From Gehongia tenuis (GTDB lineage Bacteria > Bacillota > Clostridia > Christensenellales > NSJ-53): a stretch of DNA of 64,000 nucleotides. The stretch is taken from NCBI RefSeq assembly GCF_014384795.1, contig NZ_JACRSR010000001.1, positions 744,001 through 808,000 of the forward strand, written 5' to 3'. The notes beneath the pieces are model-generated. The model did not search any database. It saw only the letters and a program-made list of their open reading frames with translations, and was not told the origin of the DNA. The first letter of the stretch is position 1. Every line of letters begins with the position of its first letter. Shown here in pieces: positions 7,847 through 16,536 of the stretch. The translations under genes were made by a program, and so were the position numbers.

Positions 7847-8719
7847 ATGAAAAAGATTGTGAGTTTGGCCGCGGTACTGGTTCTGGCCATGGCCTTATTA
7901 TTGAGCGGCTGCGGAAACAACGGGGAGGAAGCGACCCCCAGCGCCGCCGCGGAAGCGACCCCCAAGACGAGTGAAGCGGCGCCGGCCGATGCCAAAGCCG
8001 ATACCTCCCTCGAGGATGTGAAGAGTGCGGGCAAGCTGGTGCTTGGCCTGGACGATGCGTTCCCGCCCATGGGTTTCCGGGATGACAGCAATGAAATTGT
8101 GGGCTTTGATATTGACCTTGCCAAGGAAGTGGCCAGCCGCATGGGCGTGGAGCTGGAGGTTAAGCCCATCGTTTGGGATTCCATGCTCCAGGAAGTGGAG
8201 TCGGGTAAAATTGATGTCGTGTGGAACGGCCTCAGCGTGACCGAAGAACGCCAGGAAAAGCTCAACCTCAGCAAGCCCTATATGAAAAACACCCAAGTCA
8301 TCGTGGTGCAGGAAGGCTCCGATATTAAGACCAAGGCTGATCTCGCCGGCAAGGTGGTGGGCGTGCAGGATAACTCCAGCGCCAACCAGGCCATTGAGAA
8401 GGACGAAGGCGTGAAGGACAGCTTCAAGGAACTGCGGGGTTTTGAGACCAACGATCTTGCACTGCTGGATCTGGCCAGCGGACGGCTGGATGCCGTGGTG
8501 GTGGATGTGATCGTGGCCGGTTACTACCAGACGCAGAAGCCTGATACCTATGTCATTTTGGAGGAGAACTTCGGCGAAGAGGATTTCGTCATCGGCTTTA
8601 AGAAGGGCAGCGATGCTTTGACCGCCGAGGTGCAGAAGCAGCTTGACGCCATGATTGAGGACGGCACCTTCAAGACCATCTCTGAGAAATGGTTTGACCG
8701 GGACGTTTCGGTAAAATAA
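7847..8719 (+). CDS. Amino acid ABC transporter substrate-binding lipoprotein
   Basis: A 290-residue extracellular solute-binding protein (family 3, periplasmic-binding-protein type II fold). The lipobox LLLSGC places the lipid-modified cysteine at C22, followed by a disordered Glu/Ala/Thr/Pro linker to about residue 55. The mature domain begins KLVLGLDDAFPPMGFRDD, and the signature GFDIDLAKEVASRMGVELE is that of polar amino acid binding proteins. It is first in a three-gene operon with a permease and an ATPase. The closest functional group is cystine, glutamine or arginine/histidine uptake; the ligand cannot be told from the sequence. Confidence 0.93.
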   Translation: MKKIVSLAAVLVLAMALLLSGCGNNGEEATPSAAAEATPKTSEAAPADAKADTSLEDVKSAGKLVLGLDDAFPPMGFRDDSNEIVGFDIDLAKEVASRMGVELEVKPIVWDSMLQEVESGKIDVVWNGLSVTEERQEKLNLSKPYMKNTQVIVVQEGSDIKTKADLAGKVVGVQDNSSANQAIEKDEGVKDSFKELRGFETNDLALLDLASGRLDAVVVDVIVAGYYQTQKPDTYVILEENFGEEDFVIGFKKGSDALTAEVQKQLDAMIEDGTFKTISEKWFDRDVSVK

Positions 8720-8735
8720 TTTAGAAAGTATGCCG

Positions 8736-8765
8736 ACGGCGAACGACCGATGGGCCGTTCGCCGT
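8736..8765 (+). other. Intercistronic RNA hairpin between binding protein and permease genes
   Basis: ACGGCGAACG (8736-8745) pairs perfectly with CGTTCGCCGT (8756-8765) around a 10-base loop. No T run follows, so it is not a standard terminator. Such hairpins behind binding-protein genes often protect the upstream mRNA from 3' decay and give excess binding protein; that role is inferred here. Confidence 0.65.
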
Positions 8766-8790
8766 ATGGCTATTTGTAGAGGATTGAGCC

Positions 8791-9438
8791 ATGGGTTTTG
8801 AGAAGCTATCATCGCTGTTTTTGACCATGTGTGACGGTGCCCTGGTGACCCTGTCCCTTTTTGCGATCACGCTGGTGCTGTCGGTGCCGCTGGGTTTTTT
8901 GTTCGCACTGATCCGCGTGTCGAAGAACAAAGTGGCCGCCAAAATCATGAGCTGGTATGTCTGGTTCTTCCGGGGCACACCGCTCCTGCTTCAGCTGCTG
9001 TTCGTCTATTTTGGCCTGGGCGGTCTGGGCATTCCGCTGGAATCCTATCCTTCGGCCGTCATTGCCTTCACGCTGAACTATGCAGCCTACTTTGCGGAGA
9101 TCTTCCGGGGCGGCATCCAGTCCATCGAGCGGGGCCAATACGAGGCGGCGGACGTGCTGGGCCTTTCCAAAACCCAGATGATGACCCGTATTGTGCTGCC
9201 CCAGACCTTTAAAAGAGTGATGCCGGCTCTTGGCAACGAGGTCATCAACTTGGTCAAGGATACCTCCCTCGTATACACGCTGGCCATGCAGGAGATCGTC
9301 AAGGTGGCCAAGAACGCGGCGGTGCGGGATCTGTCCCTGACGCCTTACGTCATGGCCTTCCTGTTCTATCTGGTCTTCACCTACATCATCACCAAGATCC
9401 TGGAGCGGGTGGAGCGCGCCTTCAACTACTACGAATGA
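8791..9438 (+). CDS. Amino acid ABC transporter permease
   Basis: A 215-residue inner-membrane permease of the HisM/GlnP family with about five hydrophobic segments (starting near residues 10, 53, 85, 150 and 188). The EAA loop that docks the ATPase is [20 protein letters not shown] (about 114-133), with the conserved Gly at LGLS. It probably acts as a homodimer, because only one permease gene is present. Start ATG at 8791; the stop overlaps the region of the next gene's ribosome site. Confidence 0.95.
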   Translation: MGFEKLSSLFLTMCDGALVTLSLFAITLVLSVPLGFLFALIRVSKNKVAAKIMSWYVWFFRGTPLLLQLLFVYFGLGGLGIPLESYPSAVIAFTLNYAAYFAEIFRGGIQSIERGQYEAADVLGLSKTQMMTRIVLPQTFKRVMPALGNEVINLVKDTSLVYTLAMQEIVKVAKNAAVRDLSLTPYVMAFLFYLVFTYIITKILERVERAFNYYE

Positions 9439-9452
9439 CGGAGGATGAAAAG

Positions 9453-10208
9453 ATGTCTGATTTGATGCTGAAGGCAACGGATATCCGAAAGAGCTTTGGG
9501 GAACTGAAGGTTTTGAAAGGCGTGGGTCTGGAGGTGAACCGGGGCGAGACGCTGGCGGTGATCGGCCCTTCCGGTTCGGGCAAGAGCACGCTTCTTCGCT
9601 GCATCAATTATCTGGAGCGGGTGGACGGCGGCACCATTGAAATCGAGGGCGAAGGGCTGGTGACGGCGGGCCGGTACGCGGCGGAACCGGAAATCAAGAG
9701 GATGCGCCGCAAACTGGGCATGGTTTTTCAAAGCTTTAACCTCTTTCCCCATATGTCGGTGATCCAAAACATCATCGAAGCGCCTGTGCACGTGCTGGGC
9801 GAGGACAAGGCGAAAGCGGAGAAGCGGGGCGTCGGGCTTTTGGATAAGGTGGGCCTTGCCCACAAAAAGGACAACTATCCCTTCGAGCTGTCCGGCGGCG
9901 AGAAGCAGCGGGCCGCCATTGCAAGAGCGCTGGCCATGAATCCCGATATTCTGTGCTTTGATGAACCCACGTCCGCCCTTGACCCCGAATTGACCGGTGA
10001 GGTGCTGAAAGTCATGCAGGATTTGGCCAAAGAGCACATCACCATGGTGGTGGTCACCCACGAGATGGGTTTTGCCCGCCAGGTTGCCAGCCGCGTCGTC
10101 TTTATGGATCAGGGCGCGGTGGTGGAGGAGGGCGATCCAACGGAATTCTTTGCGGCGCCCAAAACCAAGCGGGCGCAGGATTTCCTCGGCAAAATGCTGC
10201 AGATGTGA
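9453..10208 (+). CDS. Amino acid ABC transporter ATP-binding protein
   Basis: A 251-residue ATPase. The start at ATG 9453 is chosen because GGAGG (9440-9444) lies 8 bases upstream; an in-frame ATG at 9435 overlaps the permease stop and lacks a site. Walker A is [13 protein letters not shown]-loop [10 protein letters not shown], signature [15 protein letters not shown], Walker [16 protein letters not shown] and switch His in VVVTHEMGF. The signature has GEKQR where GQQQR is usual, an accepted variation. It energises the uptake of the substrate delivered by the neighbouring lipoprotein. Confidence 0.96.
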   Translation: MSDLMLKATDIRKSFGELKVLKGVGLEVNRGETLAVIGPSGSGKSTLLRCINYLERVDGGTIEIEGEGLVTAGRYAAEPEIKRMRRKLGMVFQSFNLFPHMSVIQNIIEAPVHVLGEDKAKAEKRGVGLLDKVGLAHKKDNYPFELSGGEKQRAAIARALAMNPDILCFDEPTSALDPELTGEVLKVMQDLAKEHITMVVVTHEMGFARQVASRVVFMDQGAVVEEGDPTEFFAAPKTKRAQDFLGKMLQM

Positions 10209-10218
10209 GAAGAATGGA

Positions 10219-10248
10219 GGCCTCGGAAAACCGAGGCCTTTCTTTTTG
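10219..10248 (+). terminator. Terminator of the amino acid ABC transporter operon
   Basis: GGCCTCGG (10219-10226), AAAA loop, CCGAGGCC (10231-10238), then TTTCTTTTTG. Confidence 0.88.
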
Positions 10249-10279
10249 CTCAAATATGATTGTTTTTGAATGATTATGA

Positions 10280-10308
10280 TTGACATTGAAGGATTGAAGT
10301 GTTATTAT
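10280..10308 (+). promoter_or_regulatory. Sigma-A promoter of the fructose operon with nearby TGATT repeats
   Basis: TTGACA (10280-10285), 17-base spacer, TATTAT (10303-10308). The word TGATT recurs at 10257, 10271 and 10277 just upstream and over the -35 box, so this is a plausible site for the DeoR-type regulator encoded by the first gene; the operator itself is inferred. Confidence 0.7.
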
Positions 10309-10334
10309 TTTAACAAACAAAGGAGGCCTGACGC

Positions 10335-11084
10335 ATGCTGACCGAGGAAAGGCACGGGGAGATCCTAAAAATTCTGCAGGAAAGACCGGCGGTAACCGTG
10401 CAGGAGCTGACGGAGATTTTGGATACGTCCGAATCCACCATTCGGCGGGATCTCACGGCTTTGCACAATCTGGGAAAACTCAATAAGGTGCACGGAGGCG
10501 CGACTTCCCTTGCCGGACAGTTCAATGCGAAGGATGATACGGTGACAATCCGGCAAAGATTAAACTGGGAGGAGAAATGCCGCATCGGCGAATATGCGGC
10601 GGCTCTTGTCGGCAAGGACGATTTTATCTATGTCGATGCGGGCACCTCCACACAGGCCATGATCCAGCATATTGAGGAGCGGCGGGCGCTCTACGTGACC
10701 AACGGTATTCTGCACGCCAGGCATCTGGCCCAAAGAGGGTGCCGGGTGTTCGTCCTGGGAGGCGAGATTAAGCCGGCTACCGAGGCGGTGGTGGGAAGCG
10801 AGGCGCTTGACGCCCTTCGGAAGTACAATTTTACCAAGGGCTTTTTCGGCGCCAACGGCGTGACGGCTGAGAGCGGCTACAGCACGCCGGATGTGAACGA
10901 GGCCATGGTAAAAGCGAAGGCCATGGCGCGCTGCGGCGAATCCTATGTGCTGTGCGATCCCGCCAAAGTCGGCAGGATTTCGCCGGTGACCTTCGCACCC
11001 ATTGAGGCGGCCGTGCTGATCACCACAAAACTGGAGCATGAGTCCCTGAAGGGGTGTACCGAGATCTTGGAGGTGGATTTATGA
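10335..11084 (+). CDS. fruR: DeoR-family repressor of the fructose operon
   Basis: A 249-residue DeoR/GlpR-type regulator. The N-terminal winged helix has the family signature in TVQELTEILDTSESTIRRDL (about 20-39) followed by the basic turn KVHGGA. The C-terminal sugar-phosphate sensor domain starts near residue 75 with IYVDAGTSTQAMI and has the ISPVTFAPIEAA end. It is the first gene of the fruR-fruK-fruA-ptsH-ptsI operon, the usual place of an autoregulated repressor relieved by fructose-1-phosphate. The stop overlaps the fruK start by 4 bases (ATGA), implying translational coupling. Confidence 0.92.
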   Translation: MLTEERHGEILKILQERPAVTVQELTEILDTSESTIRRDLTALHNLGKLNKVHGGATSLAGQFNAKDDTVTIRQRLNWEEKCRIGEYAAALVGKDDFIYVDAGTSTQAMIQHIEERRALYVTNGILHARHLAQRGCRVFVLGGEIKPATEAVVGSEALDALRKYNFTKGFFGANGVTAESGYSTPDVNEAMVKAKAMARCGESYVLCDPAKVGRISPVTFAPIEAAVLITTKLEHESLKGCTEILEVDL

Positions 11085-11995
11085 TTTACACCGTTACGTT
11101 CAATCCTTCCCTGGATTACACCGTGAAGGTGGAGGATTTTCGGGAGGGCATGGTCAACCGCACGGCTTTCGAGGATGTTTCCTTTGGCGGAAAAGGAGTG
11201 AATGTATCCTGCATCCTGCGGAACCTTGGCTTTGACAACGTGGCCCTGGGGTTTATTGCCGGCTTCACCGGCAGGGAAATCGAGCGGCGGGTGAGGGCCG
11301 CTGGGATACGTTCGGACTTCATTGAGCTTCATGAAGGCTTCTCCAGGATCAATGTGAAACTCAAGGCCGGACGGGAGACGGAAATCAACGGACAGGGCCC
11401 GGAAATCCCCGGGGATGCGGTAAAGCAGCTGCTTGAAAAGCTGGACGCCCTGCAAGAGGGGGACGCTTTGGTGCTGGCCGGCACCATTCCAAGCACTCTG
11501 CCCGGGGATGCGTATGAGACCATCCTCGGCCGCCTGAACGGCCGGGGTGTGTATGCGGCGGTGGACGCTACGGGGGAACTGATGCTGAATGTGCTGCGGT
11601 ACCGCCCCTTCCTGGTCAAACCCAACAGCCATGAGCTGGGGGAGATCTTTGGCACGGAGCTCACGGGAGACGGGGAAATCATCGAGCACGCGAAAAAGCT
11701 TCAGGAACTTGGCGCAAGAAATGTGCTCATTTCCATGGCGGCCCGGGGCGCCATTCTAATCACCGAGGCGGGCAAGGTTCATAAAAGTCTGCCGCCGGAG
11801 GGCAGGGTCAGAGGTTCCACCGGCGCCGGAGATTCCATGGTGGCGGGATTTCTGGCCGGATACCTCCGCTCGGGCGATCCAATGGAGGCCTTCCGGCTGG
11901 GCCTTGCGGCGGGCAGTGCAACCGCCTTTTCTGAGGGCCTGGCCACCGGAGAGGAAATCATGAAGGTTTATGACCGTTTTCAAGTTCAATCGTAA
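11081..11995 (+). CDS. fruK: 1-phosphofructokinase
   Basis: A 304-residue PfkB-family kinase that converts fructose-1-phosphate to fructose-1,6-bisphosphate. The start at ATG 11081 (MIYTVTFNPSLDYTV) is preferred because GGAGGTG lies just upstream and the N-terminus is the conserved LacC/FruK one; an in-frame GTG at 11054 is inside fruR. Features are the substrate loop GGKGVNVS, and the PfkB signature GSTGAGDSMVAGFLAGY with catalytic Asp in GAGD. Between fruR and fruA, it completes the PTS route for fructose. Confidence 0.96.
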   Translation: MIYTVTFNPSLDYTVKVEDFREGMVNRTAFEDVSFGGKGVNVSCILRNLGFDNVALGFIAGFTGREIERRVRAAGIRSDFIELHEGFSRINVKLKAGRETEINGQGPEIPGDAVKQLLEKLDALQEGDALVLAGTIPSTLPGDAYETILGRLNGRGVYAAVDATGELMLNVLRYRPFLVKPNSHELGEIFGTELTGDGEIIEHAKKLQELGARNVLISMAARGAILITEAGKVHKSLPPEGRVRGSTGAGDSMVAGFLAGYLRSGDPMEAFRLGLAAGSATAFSEGLATGEEIMKVYDRFQVQS

Positions 11996-12008
11996 GGAGG
12001 TTTGAATC

Positions 12009-13910
12009 ATGCGTATCGTGGATCTGCTCTCCGAAAGGGGCATTGATCTCAATGCCGGGATGCTGAACAAGGATCAAGCCATCGAACATCTGGTGGATCT
12101 GATGGCGGAAACCGGAAATTTAAGGGATAAGGAGACGTACAAATCGGCTGTTTTTGCCCGGGAAGCGGAGAGCACAACCGGTGTGGGCGAGGGCGTCGCC
12201 ATTCCCCATGCCAAGACGGACGCTGTGGACCGGCCGGGACTTGCAGCCATGATCGTGCGGGACGGCGTGGATTTTGCGTCCCTGGACGGGCAGCCCGCCC
12301 ATCTTTTCTTCCTCATCGCCGCACCCAACACGGAGGAGAACGTCCATCTTGAGGTGCTGAGCCGCCTTTCCATGTTGCTCATGGACGAAAAATTCAGGTC
12401 GGATCTGATGGCGGCGCCGGATGCGGCGGCCTTCCTGCAGGTGGTGGACGCGGCGGAAAAGGAGAAGTTCGGCGAGGGGCCCAAGCCGGAACAAACCGCG
12501 GCCGAGGGATACCGGGTGCTGGCGGTGACGGCCTGTCCCACCGGCATCGCCCATACCTATATGGCGGCGGAGAGCCTGGAAAATGCCGGCAGGGAAATGG
12601 GCATTTCCATCAAAGTGGAGACCAACGGCTCCGGCGGCGCCAAAAACGTGCTCACGAAAGAGGAGATCGCGGCGGCTGAGTGCATCATCATCGCCGCCGA
12701 CAAAAACGTGGAGATGGCCCGCTTCAACGGCAAACCGGTGATTGAGACCAAGGTGGCCAACGGCATCCACAAGGCCCATGAGCTTTTGGAGGAGGCGGTG
12801 AGCGGCAGGATTCCAGTCTACAGCCACTCGGACTGCCCGGCGGCGGGCGGCGGCTTTGAAGGCGAGAAGGAGGGCGTCGGCCACACCATCTATAAGCATT
12901 TGATGAATGGTGTTTCCCACATGCTGCCCTTTGTGATCGGCGGCGGTATTTTGATTGCCCTGGCTTTCCTGTTTGATAACTACGATATGGATCCCTCGAA
13001 CTTTGGCAAGAACCTGCCCTTCCCGGCATTCCTCAAAACTACCGGAGATTTCGCCTTCGGGTTCATGCTGCCGGTGCTGGCGGGCTTCATCGCCATGAGC
13101 ATTGCCGATCTGCCCGGCCTTGCAGTAGGCTTTGTGGGCGGCATCATCGCCAAGGAGGGCGGCGCGGGCTTTCTGGGCGCGCTGGTGGCCGGCTTTGCGG
13201 CGGGCTACCTGGTGCTGGGCCTTGAAAAGCTGTTTGGCAGACTTCCCCGTTCCATGGAAGGCATCAAGCCTGTGCTGCTCTATCCGGTGCTGGGCATTCT
13301 CATCATCGGCGCCTTTACGACCTTTGTCCTTAATCCGCCCATGGCGGCGCTCAACAACTGGATCTTCAACGTATTGACCTCCATGGGCTCCTCCAGCCGG
13401 GTGATCCTCGGGATCGTCCTTGGTGCCATGATGGCGGTGGATATGGGGGGACCGCTCAACAAGGCGGCCTACGTTTTTGGCACTGCGTCCCTGGCGAGCG
13501 GCCAGTTCGAGATTATGGCGGCCGTGATGGTGGCCGGCATGGTGCCGCCCCTTGCCATCGCCCTTTGCACCACCTTCTTTAAGAACCGCTTCACGAAAAA
13601 GGAGCGCCAAAGCGGCATTACGAACTATATCATGGGCCTGTCCTTCATCACGGAGGGCGCCATCCCCTTCGCCGCCGCCGATCCGCTCAGGGTCATTCCG
13701 GCCTGCGTGCTTGGATCGGCCACGGCCGGCGCCCTGTCCATGCTCTTTAACTGCGGGCTTCGGGCGCCCCATGGCGGTATCTTTGTCACCCCGGTGGTGG
13801 AGAATGCGCCCATGTATCTTGTGGCGTTGGCGGCCGGCGCGGTGGTGGGCATGACCGCCCTCGCCATCTTAAAACGGCCCATAAAGACGAGTGAAGAAAA
13901 GGAACGATAG
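12009..13910 (+). CDS. fruA: PTS fructose transporter subunit EIIABC
   Basis: A 633-residue single-chain fructose permease with domains in the order IIA-IIB-IIC. IIA (1-150) carries the phosphorylated H67 in GVAIPHAKTD. IIB (about 167-265) carries C176 in VTACPTGIAHTYMAAE. IIC (about 290-625) is hydrophobic, with the conserved GAMMAVDMGGPLNKAA and EGAIPFAAADP. The protein takes up fructose as fructose-1-phosphate, feeding fruK. Ribosome site AAGGAGG precedes the ATG. HPr and EI follow in the same operon, so all phosphotransfer parts are co-expressed. Confidence 0.97.
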   Translation: MRIVDLLSERGIDLNAGMLNKDQAIEHLVDLMAETGNLRDKETYKSAVFAREAESTTGVGEGVAIPHAKTDAVDRPGLAAMIVRDGVDFASLDGQPAHLFFLIAAPNTEENVHLEVLSRLSMLLMDEKFRSDLMAAPDAAAFLQVVDAAEKEKFGEGPKPEQTAAEGYRVLAVTACPTGIAHTYMAAESLENAGREMGISIKVETNGSGGAKNVLTKEEIAAAECIIIAADKNVEMARFNGKPVIETKVANGIHKAHELLEEAVSGRIPVYSHSDCPAAGGGFEGEKEGVGHTIYKHLMNGVSHMLPFVIGGGILIALAFLFDNYDMDPSNFGKNLPFPAFLKTTGDFAFGFMLPVLAGFIAMSIADLPGLAVGFVGGIIAKEGGAGFLGALVAGFAAGYLVLGLEKLFGRLPRSMEGIKPVLLYPVLGILIIGAFTTFVLNPPMAALNNWIFNVLTSMGSSSRVILGIVLGAMMAVDMGGPLNKAAYVFGTASLASGQFEIMAAVMVAGMVPPLAIALCTTFFKNRFTKKERQSGITNYIMGLSFITEGAIPFAAADPLRVIPACVLGSATAGALSMLFNCGLRAPHGGIFVTPVVENAPMYLVALAAGAVVGMTALAILKRPIKTSEEKER

Positions 13911-13922
13911 GAGGAATATGCA

Positions 13923-14180
13923 ATGAAGAGCTTTACCTATGTCATCACCGACCCCCAGGGTGTTCATGCCCGTCCTGCTACGGAGCTGGTCCAGGCGGCT
14001 GCCAAGCTGCAATCCGCCGTGACGCTGAAGGTGGGCGAAAGGAGCGTCAGCGCCAAATCCATTTTTGCCATCATGTCCCTTAACATCAAGAAGGATACGG
14101 AGATCGAGCTGATCCTGGAAGGCGCTGACGAGTGTGAAGGCGCGAAAGCTTTGGAGGATATCCTCAAAGCCAATCTGTAA
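13923..14180 (+). CDS. ptsH: Phosphocarrier protein HPr
   Basis: An 85-residue HPr. H15 in GVHARPAT accepts phosphate from EI; S46 in AKSIFAIMSL is the site used by HPr kinase in Gram-positive carbon catabolite control, with I47 and M51 nearby. The size and layout match general HPr rather than a fused FPr domain. It lies in the fru operon between fruA and ptsI. The HPr kinase gene is not in the window. As the only HPr seen here it may be the general one or a fructose-dedicated copy; the presence of Ser46 favours a role in regulation too. Confidence 0.95.
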   Translation: MKSFTYVITDPQGVHARPATELVQAAAKLQSAVTLKVGERSVSAKSIFAIMSLNIKKDTEIELILEGADECEGAKALEDILKANL

Positions 14181-14200
14181 AGAAAAGCGAGGCGGTAGCC

Positions 14201-15868
14201 ATGATTGTACTCGAGGGCAAAGGCGTCTTTGGCGGCATCGCCATGGGAAAGCTGTCCCTGTATCGGCGCAGGGCCTACAAGGTTGAACTCCATACGGTGG
14301 AGGACAGCGGCCGGGAAACTGCAAGATTTGAAGCGGCCAGGGAAAAGGCTGTGGAGGAGCTGCAGGGTCTTTATGAAAAGGCGCTGAAGGAGGTGGGCGA
14401 GGCCAACGCCATGATCTTCATGGCCCACCAGATGATGCTTCAGGACCAGGCTTTCTCCGAATCCGTCGTCAATATCATTCAAAACGAGCGTTCCAATGCC
14501 GAATACGCGGTTAAGACCACGGGACACAATTTTGCCAAGATCTTTTCCGCCATGGACGACGCCTACATGAAGGAACGGGCCGCGGATGTGAAGGATATCA
14601 CTGAACGGCTGCTGGCCGTATTGGCCCACGGTACCAGTGAAAAGGCGTCAGCCCTGCAGGAACCGGTGATTATCGCGGCGGACGATCTGGCGCCCAGCGA
14701 AACGGTGCAGCTGGATAAGAACATGATCTTGGGTTTTGTCACCATGCACGGCTCCAGCAACTCCCATACGGCGATCCTTGCCCGCACCATGAACATCCCG
14801 GCGGTGATCGGCGTGGGCGAGGCGCTGAAGAGCGAATACGACGGTGCGGACGCCATTGTGGACGGCTTCACCGGCAAGGTGTACATCGATCCCGACGAGG
14901 GCACCCGGACGAAGATTGAAGCAAAACGGCGGGAGGACCGGGAAAAGAAGGAGCTGCTGAAGCAGCTGAAAGGCAAGCCCAGCGAAACGCTGGACGGCAG
15001 AAGAATGGATATCTTCGCCAACATTGGAAGCTTCGCCGACGTGGGCGCGGTGCTGGAGAACGATGCCGGCGGCATAGGCCTGTTCCGGAGCGAATTTATC
15101 TATCTCGAGAGGGAGGATTATCCCACGGAGGAGGAACAGTTCAAGGTTTACCGGCAGGTAGCGCAGACCATGGCTGGCCGGAAGGTGGTCATCCGCACCC
15201 TTGATATCGGCGCCGATAAGAGGATCGGTTACTTTGATCTTCCCAAGGAGGAAAACCCTGCCCTTGGCTACCGGGCGGTGCGGATCTGCCTCGACCGGCC
15301 GGAGGTCTTTAAAACCCAGCTGAGAGCGCTGTACCGGGCGTCCGCCTTTGGCAATATCGCGGTCATGGTTCCCATGATTACCTCATTGGCGGAGGTCCGT
15401 GAGGTGAAAGCCATGGCAGGGACGGTCCGGGAGGAGCTGGACAGGGAAGGCGCCGCCTATGACAAGGCCGTGGAGCTTGGCATCATGGTGGAAACGCCGG
15501 CGGCGGTTTGGATCAGTGACGAGCTGGCAAAGGAAGTAGACTTTTTCAGCATCGGCACCAACGATCTGACTCAGTACACGCTGGCTGTCGACCGGCAGAA
15601 CCCGAAGCTCGACCGTTTTTACGATCCCCATCACAAGGCCATTCTGCGCTCCATCAAGCACGTGGTGGACAGCGCGCATAAAAACGGTATCTGGGTGGGT
15701 ATCTGCGGAGAACTGGGCGCCGATCCGGCGCTGACAGAAACCTTCCTGGCCATGGGCGTGGATGAGCTTTCTGTATCGCCCGCTTACGTGCTTGGGCTTC
15801 GCAAGAAGGTGCGGGAGACCCGGGTCCAGGATGTAAAAGAAGCCATTTTGACGGATCTTGGATGCTAG
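14201..15868 (+). CDS. ptsI: PEP-protein phosphotransferase (enzyme I)
   Basis: A 555-residue enzyme I that moves phosphate from phosphoenolpyruvate to HPr. The phospho-His lies in MHGSSNSHTAILARTMNIPA (about 182-201); the residues before it read GSSNSH rather than the usual GG-T/R-SH, a local divergence. The PEP-binding C-terminal barrel has GIGLFRSEFIYLERE, IRTLDIGADK, and FFSIGTNDLTQYTLAVDR, with the acid/base Cys in IWVGICGELGADP. It is slightly shorter than the usual 570 residues. It is last in the fru operon and is followed by a strong terminator. Confidence 0.95.
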   Translation: MIVLEGKGVFGGIAMGKLSLYRRRAYKVELHTVEDSGRETARFEAAREKAVEELQGLYEKALKEVGEANAMIFMAHQMMLQDQAFSESVVNIIQNERSNAEYAVKTTGHNFAKIFSAMDDAYMKERAADVKDITERLLAVLAHGTSEKASALQEPVIIAADDLAPSETVQLDKNMILGFVTMHGSSNSHTAILARTMNIPAVIGVGEALKSEYDGADAIVDGFTGKVYIDPDEGTRTKIEAKRREDREKKELLKQLKGKPSETLDGRRMDIFANIGSFADVGAVLENDAGGIGLFRSEFIYLEREDYPTEEEQFKVYRQVAQTMAGRKVVIRTLDIGADKRIGYFDLPKEENPALGYRAVRICLDRPEVFKTQLRALYRASAFGNIAVMVPMITSLAEVREVKAMAGTVREELDREGAAYDKAVELGIMVETPAAVWISDELAKEVDFFSIGTNDLTQYTLAVDRQNPKLDRFYDPHHKAILRSIKHVVDSAHKNGIWVGICGELGADPALTETFLAMGVDELSVSPAYVLGLRKKVRETRVQDVKEAILTDLGC

Positions 15869-15875
15869 AATGCGA

Positions 15876-15912
15876 TCCGCCCCCTCTAAAGGCAGGGGGC
15901 GGACGTTTTTTT
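15876..15912 (+). terminator. Terminator of the fructose PTS operon
   Basis: TCCGCCCCCT (15876-15885) pairs with AGGGGGCGGA (15894-15903), followed by CG and seven T. Confidence 0.9.
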
Positions 15913-15933
15913 ATAGAGGCGGCGCCGCTATGC

Positions 15934-15962
15934 TTGTACGATCCCGGAAGACGTGCTACAAT
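15934..15962 (+). promoter_or_regulatory. Sigma-A promoter of rsmD-coaD
   Basis: TTGTAC (15934-15939), 17-base spacer, TACAAT (15957-15962), 25 bases before the rsmD start. Confidence 0.75.
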
Positions 15963-15987
15963 TTAAAACAAAAAAGGATGTGAGGGG

Positions 15988-16536
15988 TTGCGCATTATCG
16001 CGGGCACTGCCAGGGGCAGAGTGATCAAAGCTCCCGCCGGGGACAGCGTCCGGCCCACCACCGACCGGGTGAAGGAGGCGCTTTTCAACATCCTTCAGTT
16101 CCGGCTTGCCGGGGCGAATGTGCTGGATCTATTTGCGGGAAGCGGCAATCTTGGCCTTGAGGCCCTGAGCCGGGGCGCGGCGAAAGCCGTGTTCGTGGAG
16201 CGGGACGGCAAAACGCTGGCGCTGCTGCGGGAAAACGTTCGGCATCTTGGCTTCGGGGAGCAAAGCGAGGTCATGGCCGGCGATTTTGCGGCGGCTCTTT
16301 TGAGGCTCCCGGGCGGAAGCTTTGATCTTGTTCTGGCCGATCCGCCCTATGCCGGCGGGTTCTATCCCGGGGTCCTGGATGGCGCACAATCCCTTCTTGC
16401 GGAGGAAGGCCTCCTCGTTTTGGAACACGACGGGACCTATCGGGCGCCGGAAACATCCGGCGGGCTTGTCCGTACGGACCAGCGGAAGTATGGCAGGGTT
16501 TACCTCTCATTCTATCAAAGGGCGGTGCAGTTATGA
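15988..16536 (+). CDS. rsmD: 16S rRNA (guanine(966)-N2)-methyltransferase
   Basis: A 182-residue Rossmann-fold methyltransferase. The start is a TTG at 15988 behind GATGTGAGGGG, giving the typical MRIIAGTARGRVIKAP N-terminus. The SAM loop is VLDLFAGSGNLGLEALSRGA and the catalytic motif is LADPPYAGG (DPPY). The gene overlaps coaD by 4 bases (ATGA), the classic rsmD-coaD coupling of Bacillota. It modifies G966 of 16S rRNA during 30S assembly. Confidence 0.96.
   Translation: MRIIAGTARGRVIKAPAGDSVRPTTDRVKEALFNILQFRLAGANVLDLFAGSGNLGLEALSRGAAKAVFVERDGKTLALLRENVRHLGFGEQSEVMAGDFAAALLRLPGGSFDLVLADPPYAGGFYPGVLDGAQSLLAEEGLLVLEHDGTYRAPETSGGLVRTDQRKYGRVYLSFYQRAVQL

Noticed and set aside
10250..10334. Possible CcpA cre site before fruR
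   Set aside because: The region has TGATT repeats, but no good match to the TGWAANCGNTNWCA pattern.
12120..13772. Minus-strand open frame of 550 codons across fruA
   Set aside because: The His/Gly/Arg-rich translation has no recognisable domain and is exactly antisense to the fully conserved EIIABC protein.
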